Of a DNA stretch of 64,000 nt, positions 35,824-43,962 are shown piece after piece (position 1 is the first letter of the stretch; each line of letters opens with the position of its first letter). A program made the position numbers and the translations under genes. The stretch comes from Sulfitobacter sp. SK012 (lineage in GTDB: Bacteria > Pseudomonadota > Alphaproteobacteria > Rhodobacterales > Rhodobacteraceae). The stretch covers positions 3,658,001-3,722,000 of the forward strand of contig NZ_CP025804.1 in the NCBI RefSeq assembly GCF_003352085.1, in the 5' to 3' direction. The notes beneath the pieces are model-generated. The model was not told the origin of the DNA, ran no database searches, and saw nothing but the letters and a program-made list of their open reading frames with translations.

Positions 35824-36192
35824 ATGAACAAGCCAACGGACGTCCTTTATAATGCCTCCTGCCCAGTGTGCCGGCGCGAGGTCGATCACTACGCCAAGCT
35901 TAGCGCTCAGGCGGGGTTACCCATCACGTATGATGATCTCGATGATCCGGTCCAGCTGGCAAAATGGGGCATCAGCGCTGAGGATGCGGCAAAACGGCTG
36001 CATGTCCGCCAAGACGGTCAGGTTTATGCGGGGCTGCCCGCCTTCATCGTACTTTGGCGAGAAATCCCGCGCATGCGGCGCATTGCGAAGTTCTTTGCCC
36101 TGCCGGGTGTGAACCGCGTTGCAGCTTGGGTCTATAATACATTGCTGGCCCCGGTCCTTTACCGCATGCACCTGCGCCGCTCGCGCGAATGA
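35824..36192 (+). CDS. DCC-family thiol-disulfide oxidoreductase (DUF393)
   Basis: 122 residues. It opens VLYNASCPVCRREVDHY, the DCC family start with redox CPVC at about 14-17. IVLWREIPRMRRIAKF and a hydrophobic tail near 95-112 follow, also typical. Members are thioredoxin-like; targets are unknown. ATG 35824 gives the family N-terminus. Confidence 0.88.
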   Translation: MNKPTDVLYNASCPVCRREVDHYAKLSAQAGLPITYDDLDDPVQLAKWGISAEDAAKRLHVRQDGQVYAGLPAFIVLWREIPRMRRIAKFFALPGVNRVAAWVYNTLLAPVLYRMHLRRSRE

Positions 36193-36240
36193 CGCAAGGT
36201 TAGCAATGATCAAACAGTGAAGGGATGCTAACTCAATCCT

Positions 36241-36849
36241 ATGGGGTATCCTTTTTCCAAAGCTGAAACAGTCGCCGATGGGGCGGTACACGCCGCTGGG
36301 TTGGCTTTTGCTATTCCAGCGACCGCGCTGCTGGTGATGAATACAGACAACACATGGGCCGTGCTGCTTTATGGGCTGTGCATGGTCGGTGCCTTTGCGG
36401 CATCCGCGATTTATCACATGTCGCCGATTGACCGCACACGACCCTTGCTGCACCGCCTTGACCACGCCGCGATCTATTTCAAAATTGCCGGCACTTACAC
36501 GCCGCTTGTCGCGGTTATCGGCTCCGGTTTTGCCTACGGCATCCTTGGAATTGTCTGGGCGCTGGCACTGATCGGCGCGGTGGCAAAGCTTTGGTTCTGG
36601 AAAACCGATGCGCGTGGATCGCTGGCTCTCTATTTGGGGATGGGTTGGCTTTCTGTTCTGCTGATCGTTCCGATGTGGAAAAACCTGCCCGGAACCGCGC
36701 TGTCTTTGGTAGTGGCGGGCGGCTTGATCTATTCGCTGGGTACCATTGTCTATGCACGCAAGTCGATGCCGTTTCATAATGCGATTTGGCACGGATTTGT
36801 GCTGATTGCGTCAATCTGCTTTTTCGGAGCCATCGCGCTGAGCGTCTAA
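36241..36849 (+). CDS. Hemolysin III / PAQR-family membrane protein
   Basis: 202 residues with seven predicted membrane segments. Family residues are present: AIYHMSPIDRTRPLLHRLDHAAIYFKIAGTYTP at about 57-88 and IWHGFVLIAS near 181, supplying the conserved His and Asp that bind zinc in PAQR hydrolases. Bacterial members are called hemolysin III or YqfA; lytic activity should not be assumed. Its 3' end overlaps the convergent IMPACT gene by 39 bp. Confidence 0.9.
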   Translation: MGYPFSKAETVADGAVHAAGLAFAIPATALLVMNTDNTWAVLLYGLCMVGAFAASAIYHMSPIDRTRPLLHRLDHAAIYFKIAGTYTPLVAVIGSGFAYGILGIVWALALIGAVAKLWFWKTDARGSLALYLGMGWLSVLLIVPMWKNLPGTALSLVVAGGLIYSLGTIVYARKSMPFHNAIWHGFVLIASICFFGAIALSV

Positions 36850-37185
36850 GTAGGCGCGCACGCAGGTTTGGACATGGCGAAACCGGTCACCACCCAAATG
36901 TTTGCCACCGTACCACCGCGTGACCACGATCAAATGATCCAGAAGGTCTTCGCGTTCCAGCATCCGAATTACGATCATCCCCGCACCGGATTCGCCGTCA
37001 TCAGCTTTGATCCCGCCCCCCTGTGACAGCACCGCCGCCCAAGTATTATGGGTGGCCTTGGCATATGCCTTGTCGCGTCGCAGCGATTTGACGGCAGCAT
37101 CAATGCTAGCGCGGTCGCGGACGGGGCATCCAGACACCGCATATTTGCTGCCTTTGTCGGTCAAAATGACCCCAAGTTTACGCAT
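36811..37185 (-). CDS. IMPACT/YigZ-family protein (UPF0029 domain)
   Basis: 124 residues. The UPF0029 core is clear: HNTWAAVL near 46, DDGESGAGMIVIRML near 62-76, and VVTRWYGGKHLGGDRF near 85-100. It is shorter than E. coli YigZ (about 205) and lacks the second domain, as in many alphaproteobacterial homologues. The family has been tied to translational control. Convergent overlap with the hemolysin III gene. Confidence 0.88.
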   Translation of the reverse strand: MRKLGVILTDKGSKYAVSGCPVRDRASIDAAVKSLRRDKAYAKATHNTWAAVLSQGGGIKADDGESGAGMIVIRMLEREDLLDHLIVVTRWYGGKHLGGDRFRHVQTCVRAYLDAQRDGSEKAD

Positions 37186-37288
37186 GGTAAGGAATACCCC
37201 ACTTGGGTCCGCGCGGCCCTGCGCGTAGCGTTGAGAGATTATACGGACCTGCTTTTTTCAAATAAATTTTAGAGATGGATTTTTCTCC

Positions 37289-37585
37289 ATGAGCTTTATG
37301 CTTTTTCCGCATGCGACGGCCGAGATGATCGGCATCACCGGGTTTGCGCTCTATGTGACGACCTACACCCTGCTCACCCTGCGGATAATCTCGGGGAACT
37401 CGGTCAAGTATTTCTGCATGAACCTGTGCTCGTCCAGTTTTGTGCTGATCGGACTAACGTCCAGCTTCAACCTTGCCTCGGCCCTTATTCAAACGTTCTG
37501 GATCAGCATGTCGCTTATTGGTATTGCAATCCGCTTGATGCGACCGACGGTGCCTCAGGTTCCACATGCAAACGTTGGGGCCTAA
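37289..37585 (+). CDS. Small CBU_0592-type membrane protein
   Basis: 98 residues with three hydrophobic segments (about 12-33, 43-64, 66-84). The arrangement GFALYVTTYTLLTLRIISGNS, FCMNLCSSSFVLIGL, FNLASALIQTFWISMSLIGI fits the CBU_0592 family, whose function is unknown. The stop overlaps the convergent M48 protease gene by 4 bp. Confidence 0.78.
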   Translation: MSFMLFPHATAEMIGITGFALYVTTYTLLTLRIISGNSVKYFCMNLCSSSFVLIGLTSSFNLASALIQTFWISMSLIGIAIRLMRPTVPQVPHANVGA

Positions 37586-38298
37586 AGCCCAGCGACCGTG
37601 CGGCGCACTGTTTCAAGCCGATCGCGGTTGGGTGGATGTGTGCCTAAAAAGCGGTCACCCGGATCGGGAATGCGGGTAAAAAACTCTGCCCCGCGCAGCG
37701 GCTGAAAGCCTGCGCGCGCGGTGATGATCGTTCCTAGTGCATCTGCCTCCAACTCAAAATCCTTGGAGTAGCTGCGCGCACCTACCTGTGCGCCGAGCTC
37801 TTGAGCAGAGCGTATCGTGTTTGCATCGCCCCCGCTGAGGGTTGCAAGCCCGGCAAAGATGACAGCCCCCGCAACAGCATTTTGCTGCTGGCGACCGATA
37901 TGGCCTGCGATGTGATGCGCCGCTTCATGGCCGAGAACAAAGGCCAGTTCATCCTCGTTGCGTGCATCCTCAATCAGCGCCAGCGTAAAGGCGATAACCG
38001 GACGGCCACGTTTATCAAGCGTCTGATAAGCGTTGGCAGGTTGGCCGGGGCGGTCATCAACGACGATGTAGAAATCGCAGTTGACCCTCGAGGTGCGTGC
38101 ACGGCACTCCCGCTCCGCCACAGGCTCAACCAATTGAACCACGCGCACAAAACTACGTGCCGCTTGATTTGCCGTAAGCGTGGGCCCAGACAACTTCGGC
38201 GCACCCGCAGGCCCGCCTTGCGGCGCAGAGACAGTTGTAACTTCGCAGGCCGCCAACAAGACAACGGCCGCAAGTGTGCCAAGCGTGCGAATGAACAT
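37582..38298 (-). CDS. M48-family metallopeptidase, lipoprotein
   Basis: 238 residues. Lipobox LLAAC with lipidated Cys18 follows a short hydrophobic start, so it is anchored in an envelope membrane. The zinc motif HEAAH is at 124-128, with third ligand in DFELEADALG near 183. The tail, LGTHPPNRDRLE, is the common end of M48 proteases (TTHPPTEERI). It resembles the Oma1/LoiP/BepA group of envelope quality-control proteases. ATG 38298 was chosen because it starts the signal peptide. Confidence 0.9.
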   Translation of the reverse strand: MFIRTLGTLAAVVLLAACEVTTVSAPQGGPAGAPKLSGPTLTANQAARSFVRVVQLVEPVAERECRARTSRVNCDFYIVVDDRPGQPANAYQTLDKRGRPVIAFTLALIEDARNEDELAFVLGHEAAHHIAGHIGRQQQNAVAGAVIFAGLATLSGGDANTIRSAQELGAQVGARSYSKDFELEADALGTIITARAGFQPLRGAEFFTRIPDPGDRFLGTHPPNRDRLETVRRTVAGL

Positions 38299-38422
38299 CT
38301 GGGGCTCCTGTCCCGAAAAATAACTAACAATAGTTCTAGCACGCTGGGCGTTCAGGGCCACCCCGAACACGCCACGTTGACCAAGCGCTTGCGCCGGTTC
38401 CCTGATGGGCTAAACTTGTACC

Positions 38423-38653
38423 ATGTTTACCATAGAGCACGAATTTGACGCCACTGTGATCACGTTGATCGACGAAGGCACCACACCGCTTCGCGAAGAC
38501 GTGAGCGTGCACGCTTTTGCCTCCTCCATCACGCTCGAGCAGTGGGACCCGCGCAATGACAAAGTAGATAAGATCACTCTGTCCCCCGAGCAATTACGGG
38601 ATTTGGCAGCCGCCTTGGACCTCCCTGAAGGCATCTACCGCAGCAAGCCTTGA
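38423..38653 (+). CDS. Small conserved-looking protein of unknown function
   Basis: 76 residues, acidic, soluble. It has a regular beta-then-alpha look: TIEHEFDATVITLIDEG, then ITLEQWDPRNDKVDKITLSPEQLRDLAAALDLPEGIY. Codon use with GC-rich third positions supports coding. There is no strong Shine-Dalgarno in front of the ATG. No domain recognised. It is divergent from the M48 gene over 124 bp. Confidence 0.72.
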   Translation: MFTIEHEFDATVITLIDEGTTPLREDVSVHAFASSITLEQWDPRNDKVDKITLSPEQLRDLAAALDLPEGIYRSKP

Positions 38654-39000
38654 GCGGCCTTAAATTCCAAAACTTACTGGTCCCTTCATGCTATCCGGCA
38701 AGAAGGATCGCGTTTTTACACCCTGTGCATGACGGTGACCTCGCTGTGCGCGAAAACCAAAGGGTAGGTTGATCAATAGCCATAAAGGGCTGACCCAATA
38801 CTCCGGTTCAGCATTCGTTCGGGTCCGCCAGATGTATCAAACGCTCGGAGGCGACGCTTCGGGGTGTCGCGGCAAGTATTTGGATGATGCCGCGTCCATC
38901 TGCTAAATTTACCGACTGAACCTACAAAAGCTAATTGCAACGGCGCGCATCCCCCGCCATGATCTGCAAGCCGCGCTGCGGCCTGAATTGGAGAAAACCC
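38654..39000. other. Intergenic region before the UspA gene
   Basis: About 350 bp without a convincing gene. Only a short GCGAC/GTCGC dyad is seen near 38851-38870. No tRNA or terminator with T-run. The Shine-Dalgarno GGAG of the UspA gene lies at its right end. Confidence 0.5.
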
Positions 39001-39456
39001 ATGCGTAAGTTTCTTGTGGTGCTTGATGACAGCCGAGAATGTCTAAACGCGATGCGATTCGCTGCGATGCGGGCGTCCAAGACCGGCGGCGGGGTCGAAG
39101 TCCTGGCGGTGATCGAGCCTGATGAGTTCAATCACTGGATTGGCGTTAGCGATTTGATGCGCGCCGAGGCCCGCGAACGGATCGAGGTCCATTTCGAAGT
39201 TTTTGCCAAGTGGATGCGCGATCGGCAGGGCATTGATCCTGAACTCGTCATTCGCGAAGGCAACGCCGCAGAAGAAATAATGGCTCAAATCGCTGAGGAC
39301 ACAGAAATCGGTGTGCTGGTTTTAGGGGCTGGAACCGATAAGAAGGGTCCAGGGCCGCTGGTTACGCAACTGACACGCAATGCAGGCACCCTGCCCGTTC
39401 CAATTACAATTGTGCCCGGCGACCTCAGCAAGGAACGTCTGGAAGCTATTACGTAG
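39001..39456 (+). CDS. Universal stress protein (UspA family)
   Basis: 151 residues, one Usp domain. It starts KFLVVLDDSRECLNAMRFAAMRA and ends with the ATP-binding-type loop LVLGAGTDKKGPGPLVTQLTRNAGTLPVPITIVPG. The usual G2xG9G(S/T) glycine pattern is only partly kept (GAGTDKKGPGPL), so ATP binding is uncertain. ATG 39001 follows GGAG. Monocistronic by position. Confidence 0.88.
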   Translation: MRKFLVVLDDSRECLNAMRFAAMRASKTGGGVEVLAVIEPDEFNHWIGVSDLMRAEARERIEVHFEVFAKWMRDRQGIDPELVIREGNAAEEIMAQIAEDTEIGVLVLGAGTDKKGPGPLVTQLTRNAGTLPVPITIVPGDLSKERLEAIT

Positions 39457-39528
39457 GTCGGCCTTGATGGTGCTTTTGTAAGGCTCTGAAACGGCTGATT
39501 TACGCGTTTAAGGTGACCACGACAGCAA

Positions 39529-39545
39529 TTTAGAACGCTTCTAAA
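39529..39545 (+). promoter_or_regulatory. Irr-binding iron control element (ICE) upstream of nfuA
   Basis: TTTAGAA, CGC, TTCTAAA: a perfect 7-bp inverted repeat with 3-nt spacer that equals the ICE consensus TTTAGAA-N3-TTCTAAA of the alphaproteobacterial iron regulator Irr. It lies 2 bp upstream of a -35-like TTGACT (39548-39553) and 60 bp before the nfuA ATG. Iron- or heme-responsive control of nfuA is inferred. Confidence 0.72.
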
Positions 39546-39605
39546 CCTTGACTTGAGCCGTGGTAATCCGCATATCAATAGGGAACGCTGCCAAGGAGGC
39601 TTGTG

Positions 39606-40166
39606 ATGTTTATTCAGACCGAATCCACCCCAAACCCGGCCACACTAAAGTTTCTGCCGGGGCAAACTGTTCTTGAAATGGGAACGGCGGATTTTCCAGC
39701 ACCTGAAGCTGCGGTCAGCTCGCCTTTGGCGACACGACTATTTGCTGTTGATGGTGTGAGCGGTGTGTTCTTTGGCACCGACTTTGTGACCATCACCAAA
39801 GCTGAAGGCATCGAGTGGGATCACCTAAAGCCAAGCCTTTTGGGTGCGATCATGGAGCATTTCCAATCTGGTCAATCGGTCATGGCATCTGGTCACGAAC
39901 ATACATCAGGTCACGCGGATCATGACGGTGAAGACGGCGAAATCGTTGGTCAAATCAAAGAGTTGCTCGACAGCCGAGTACGCCCTGCGGTTGCACAAGA
40001 CGGCGGTGATATCACGTTTCATGGATTTGATCGCGGCATCGTGTACCTGCACATGCAGGGGGCTTGCGCGGGATGTCCCTCATCAACGCTCACCCTCAAG
40101 ATGGGTATTGAGAACCTGCTGCGCCACTATATTCCAGAGGTGACAGAGGTGCGCCCTGTTGCCTAA
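39606..40166 (+). CDS. nfuA: Iron-sulfur cluster carrier NfuA/NifU-like protein
   Basis: 186 residues. The N-terminal Nfu domain begins MFIQTESTPNPATLKFLPG. A His/Asp/Glu-rich linker lies near 95-115. The C-terminal NifU domain has the cluster-binding CAGC at Cys154 and Cys157. It carries [4Fe-4S] clusters to apo-proteins. ATG 39606 was chosen over GTG 39603; AAGGAGG lies upstream. Its last 8 nt overlap tsaB. The ICE at 39529 suggests iron control. Confidence 0.94.
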   Translation: MFIQTESTPNPATLKFLPGQTVLEMGTADFPAPEAAVSSPLATRLFAVDGVSGVFFGTDFVTITKAEGIEWDHLKPSLLGAIMEHFQSGQSVMASGHEHTSGHADHDGEDGEIVGQIKELLDSRVRPAVAQDGGDITFHGFDRGIVYLHMQGACAGCPSSTLTLKMGIENLLRHYIPEVTEVRPVA

Positions 40167-40770
40167 TACTCCTTTGGTTTTGGCGTTTGATACATCGGCC
40201 GCGCATTGCGCGGCCGCTTTGCTTTTGGGCGAGCAGATTTTGGGTCAGTCACAAGAAGAGATGGCAAAGGGTCAGGGCGAGCGCTTGTTGGCGTTGTGCG
40301 GTGAATTACTAAACACTGCGGGTAAAGAATGGGCAGACCTTGATGCGATTGGTGTCGGTATTGGACCCGGTAATTTCACGGGCATCCGCATTGCAGTCTC
40401 TGCTGCGCGTGGGCTCGCTTTGGGATTGGACATACCAGCCGTTGGGGTCAACGCGTTTGACGCGCTGCGCTTTGGCACCGAGGGTCCGTGTGTGTGTACC
40501 GTTGACGCCCGGCGCGAAGACGTGTTCGCCCAAGGTTTTGAAATTCCAATTCTTTCCGATCCGTCGCTTGTTCCCTTCACCGATATTCCGCCTCATGACG
40601 GCCCACTTATCGGCGCGCGTGGAGAGGCCCCTAAGCATCTCACCGCCGTCGCGATCGCATATCTGGCTGCACAGCGGTTTCACAACAATCCTGGGCGGCC
40701 CGCACCGCTTTACTTGCGGCCGGCGGATGCGGCACCGGCACGCGATGCGCCACCTGTGATTGTGTCATGA
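40159..40770 (+). CDS. tsaB: tRNA threonylcarbamoyladenosine biosynthesis protein TsaB
   Basis: 203 residues. ASKHA-fold motifs: VLAFDTSAAHCAAALL at the N-terminus, GVGIGPGNFTGIRIAVSAARGLAL near 66-89, and VDARREDVFAQ near 115. It works with TsaD and TsaE to make t6A37 in tRNA. The start is a TTG at 40159, with AGAGGTG 7-9 nt upstream inside the nfuA end. The stop overlaps rimI by 4 nt. Confidence 0.92.
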   Translation: MPNTPLVLAFDTSAAHCAAALLLGEQILGQSQEEMAKGQGERLLALCGELLNTAGKEWADLDAIGVGIGPGNFTGIRIAVSAARGLALGLDIPAVGVNAFDALRFGTEGPCVCTVDARREDVFAQGFEIPILSDPSLVPFTDIPPHDGPLIGARGEAPKHLTAVAIAYLAAQRFHNNPGRPAPLYLRPADAAPARDAPPVIVS

Positions 40771-41207
40771 CGCCCAATGAAATGGCGCGTATCTATGCCC
40801 TAGCCTTTGCGCATGACCGGCCTTGGCATCCGGCCGAGTTCTCTGACTTGCTCGCAAACCCCTATGCAATGGCGCATGAAGTCCCGCATGGCTTTGCCAT
40901 CACGCGCACGGTTGCTAGAGAATCAGAGCTGATCACAATTGCTGTGGATCCGGCCCATCATGGCTCAGGTTTGGGCAGAAAGTTGATGATTCAATGGCTA
41001 GAGCACGCAGAAAAACACGCGGACTTCGCTTTTCTTGAGGTCGCAGCGGATAATTCCACGGCAACCAAACTATATACCACATCTGGCTTTGAGATCACCG
41101 GCACCCGCCGTGCCTACTATACCCGGCAAGACGGGCCCGCGGTCGACGCTTTGCTGTTAACGCGTGCGTTTACCCATGGTCAGGCACCAGATAACCCTCC
41201 CTCCTAG
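40767..41207 (+). CDS. rimI: Ribosomal-protein-alanine N-acetyltransferase RimI
   Basis: 146 residues, GNAT fold. The acetyl-CoA loop is HHGSGLGRKLM near 69-79, then LEVAADNSTATKLYTTSGFEITGTRRAYY, the RimI signature with the Asn and Tyr that sit at the active site. tsaB-rimI adjacency is widespread. ATGA overlap with tsaB fixes the start. Confidence 0.92.
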   Translation: MTPNEMARIYALAFAHDRPWHPAEFSDLLANPYAMAHEVPHGFAITRTVARESELITIAVDPAHHGSGLGRKLMIQWLEHAEKHADFAFLEVAADNSTATKLYTTSGFEITGTRRAYYTRQDGPAVDALLLTRAFTHGQAPDNPPS

Positions 41208-41280
41208 ACAGAATCCGGTTGACCCGGCGGCGTGGCTGCGCCCTACTTTGGCGATGATCGCGCATCACTTTTGTGCGACC

Positions 41281-41322
41281 GGGCAAACCGCGCTGATTTT
41301 TGATCTGGGCGGCACTTGCCCC
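41281..41322 (+). promoter_or_regulatory. Structured leader upstream of the BMP transporter operon
   Basis: GGGCAA (41281-41286) pairs with TTGCCC (41316-41321) and, inside it, CCGC (41288-41291) with GCGG (41309-41312). This gives an interrupted hairpin ending about 25 bp before the ATG. The loop contains a near copy of the codons for LIFDLGG that recur in the mature protein. No known riboswitch class was recognised. Confidence 0.3.
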
Positions 41323-41346
41323 AACATTAAAAACTGGGAGAGATTT

Positions 41347-42342
41347 ATGACTCTGATGACAAAACTTCTTGGTGCCGCTGCTGGCATCGCTCTAAGTGCT
41401 GGCGCTGCCATGGCAGACCCTGCCCTGATCTTTGATCTGGGTGGCAAATTCGACAAATCCTTTAACGAAGCAGCCTTTGCCGGCGCGCAGCGTTGGTCAG
41501 GGGAAACTGGCGGGAAATTCGCCGAGATTGAGATTCAGTCCGAAGCACAGCGTGAGCAGGCTCTGCGCCGCTTTGCCGAATCCGGTGCGAACCCTGTTGT
41601 GATGACCGGTTTTGCGTTTGGCGATGTGCTGGGCCAAGTTGCACCAGACTATCCTGACACCGATTTCGTGATCATCGACATGGTTGTGGATCAGCCCAAC
41701 GTCCGTTCTGTTGTGTTCAACGAGCATGAAGGTTCGTACCTTGTTGGTATGATGGCTGCTGAAGCGTCCAAGACTGGCACTGTTGGTTTCATCGGCGGCA
41801 TGGACATCCCATTGATCCGTAAATTTGCTTGCGGCTATGCCCAAGGCGTAAAAGCGGTGAACCCTGATGCAACCGTGATTGCAAACATGACGGGCACAAC
41901 GCCGTCCGCTTGGAATGACCCCGTAAAAGGCTCCGAGCTGACCAAAGCGCAGATCAGCCAAGGTGCTGACGTGGTTTATGCTGCTGCCGGCGGTACAGGC
42001 GTAGGCGTCCTGCAAACAGCTGCCGATGAAGGCATCTTGTCAGTCGGCGTGGACAGCAACCAAAACCACCTGCACCCAGGCAAGGTTCTGACGTCAATGC
42101 TCAAGCGGGTTGATAACGCTGTTTACCAAGCAATGACCGATGGTCCAGGCATGGAAAAAGGCTTTAACGTCATGGGCATCGCCAATGGCGGCGTCGGCTA
42201 TGCGATGGATGAAAACAACGCGTCTCTGGTGACAGAAGCGATGCAGGCATCCGTTGATGCAGCCGCAGCCAAGATCGGCTCCGGCGAGCTGGAAGTGCAC
42301 AACTACATGGCAGACGATAGCTGCCCTGTCTTGAGCTTCTAA
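41347..42342 (+). CDS. BMP-family ABC transporter substrate-binding protein
   Basis: 331 residues. The signal peptide is MTLMTKLLGAAAGIALSAGAAMA, cleaved near 23. The mature start, DPALIFDLGGKFDKSFNEAAFAGA, is the BMP/Med domain signature. NEHEGSYLVGMMAAEASKTGTVGFIGGMDIPLIRKF and GVDSNQNHLHPGKVLTSMLKRVD follow. Relatives bind nucleosides (PnrA, BmpDEFG/NupABC). GGGAGAG stands before ATG 41347. First gene of a four-gene ABC operon. Confidence 0.93.
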   Translation: MTLMTKLLGAAAGIALSAGAAMADPALIFDLGGKFDKSFNEAAFAGAQRWSGETGGKFAEIEIQSEAQREQALRRFAESGANPVVMTGFAFGDVLGQVAPDYPDTDFVIIDMVVDQPNVRSVVFNEHEGSYLVGMMAAEASKTGTVGFIGGMDIPLIRKFACGYAQGVKAVNPDATVIANMTGTTPSAWNDPVKGSELTKAQISQGADVVYAAAGGTGVGVLQTAADEGILSVGVDSNQNHLHPGKVLTSMLKRVDNAVYQAMTDGPGMEKGFNVMGIANGGVGYAMDENNASLVTEAMQASVDAAAAKIGSGELEVHNYMADDSCPVLSF

Positions 42343-42344
42343 AC

Positions 42345-43961
42345 GTGGCTTTGAACAAAACATCGGGGCAGGCGGAGACGCCTGCCCCAGCAATTGAACT
42401 CAAAGGCATCTCAAAAGCCTTTGGCCCTGTACAGGCGAACAAGGATATTTCGATCCGCGTTATGCCCGGCACAATCCACGGCATTATTGGCGAAAACGGC
42501 GCTGGAAAATCCACGCTGATGTCGATCCTTTATGGCTTTTACAAAGCCGACGCAGGCGAGATTTTTATCGCAGGCAACAAGGCAAATATCACCGACAGCC
42601 AAGCCGCGATTGCAGCGGGCATCGGGATGGTGTTCCAGCACTTTAAACTGGTCGAGAATTTTACGGTGCTTGAGAATATCATTCTGGGTGCCGAAGACGG
42701 AAAGCTACTGAAACCATCGCTCGCCAAAGCGCGGCGCACGCTTGTCGAATTGGCCGATGATTACGGGCTGAACGTGGACCCTGACGCGCTGGTGCAAGAC
42801 ATCGGCGTTGGCATGCAGCAGCGTGTTGAAATCCTCAAGGCGCTTTACCGGCAAGCCGATATTCTGATCCTTGATGAGCCCACGGGCGTGCTTACCCCTG
42901 CCGAAGCCGATCAACTTTTCCGTATTTTGGGGCGTCTGCGTTCCGAAGGGAAAACCATCATTCTGATCACGCACAAACTGCGCGAGATCATGGAAACAAC
43001 CGATACGGTTTCGGTGATGCGCCGCGGAGAGATGACCGCGACCGTCAAGACATCCGAGACATCGCCCGCAGAGTTGGCTGAGTTGATGGTCGGCCGCAAG
43101 GTGTTGTTGCGCATCGATAAAATTCCTGCGACCCCCGGCGAGGTCGTGCTGGATGTCCAAGGCCTGCGGGTTATCGACGAAAAAGGTGTGGAGCGGTTGC
43201 GCGGGATCGATCTGCAGGTGCGCGCGGGCGAAGTTGTTGGCATTGCAGGCGTTGCGGGCAATGGCCAATCAGAGTTGCTTGAGGTGCTGGGCGGCTATGA
43301 AGACGCCACGGGCCGCATCACCGTTAACGGAAAAGAAATCGATCTAACGGGCAAGCTGTCGGATGCCCAATCGCGCCGCAAACGCGGCATTGCACATGTA
43401 CCAGAGGACCGTCAGCGCGAAGGTTTGATCATGGATTTCCACGCGTGGGAAAACGTTGCATTCGGCTATCATCATGATGACGCGTACCGCAACGGTATGT
43501 TGATGGACAATACTGCGATCAAGGAAGACACCGTCGCCAAGATGGAGCGGTTTGATGTGCGCCCGCCTAACCCGAAATTGGCGGCCAAGAATTTCTCGGG
43601 CGGCAACCAACAAAAAGTTGTTCTTGCGCGTGAAATTGAACGCAATCCCGACTTGCTATTGATTGGCCAGCCGACACGCGGCGTGGACATCGGAGCGATT
43701 GAATTCATCCACCAGCAAATCATCGCTCTGCGCGATCAAGGCAAGGCCATCTTGCTGGTCAGCGTGGAGCTAGAGGAAATTCTGGCACTATCTGACCGCA
43801 TCGCAGTGATGTTTGACGGGCAGATCATGGGCATGCGCCACCCTGATGAAACTGACGAAAAAGAGCTTGGTTTGATGATGGCGGGGATCACCGACACTGA
43901 CGCAGTTCAAGGCGTGACAGCAAAGTCGGCGGAAGCGTCAGACGCAGGAAAAGGAGCCTGA
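42345..43961 (+). CDS. BMP/nucleoside ABC transporter ATP-binding protein (double ABC)
   Basis: 538 residues with two ABC domains, as in ribose and nucleoside importers. The first has Walker A GENGAGKST near 45, signature GVGMQQRVEI near 152, Walker B LILDEPT near 175 and switch His in THK. The second has a degenerate P-loop GVAGNGQSELLE near 303, signature FSGGNQQKVVLARE near 415 and LIGQPTRGVD. GTG start 2 nt after the binding-protein stop. Confidence 0.94.
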   Translation: MALNKTSGQAETPAPAIELKGISKAFGPVQANKDISIRVMPGTIHGIIGENGAGKSTLMSILYGFYKADAGEIFIAGNKANITDSQAAIAAGIGMVFQHFKLVENFTVLENIILGAEDGKLLKPSLAKARRTLVELADDYGLNVDPDALVQDIGVGMQQRVEILKALYRQADILILDEPTGVLTPAEADQLFRILGRLRSEGKTIILITHKLREIMETTDTVSVMRRGEMTATVKTSETSPAELAELMVGRKVLLRIDKIPATPGEVVLDVQGLRVIDEKGVERLRGIDLQVRAGEVVGIAGVAGNGQSELLEVLGGYEDATGRITVNGKEIDLTGKLSDAQSRRKRGIAHVPEDRQREGLIMDFHAWENVAFGYHHDDAYRNGMLMDNTAIKEDTVAKMERFDVRPPNPKLAAKNFSGGNQQKVVLAREIERNPDLLLIGQPTRGVDIGAIEFIHQQIIALRDQGKAILLVSVELEEILALSDRIAVMFDGQIMGMRHPDETDEKELGLMMAGITDTDAVQGVTAKSAEASDAGKGA

Positions 43962-43962
43962 G

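Noticed and set aside
35917-36792. Minus-strand open frame (291 codons) opposite the DCC and hemolysin III genes
   Set aside because: Crosses two real plus-strand genes and is Cys/His/Arg-rich low-quality text.
41208-41346. Purine or other known riboswitch in the BMP operon leader
   Set aside because: The leader folds, but none of the conserved cores I know (purine, preQ1, TPP, SAM-II) could be found.
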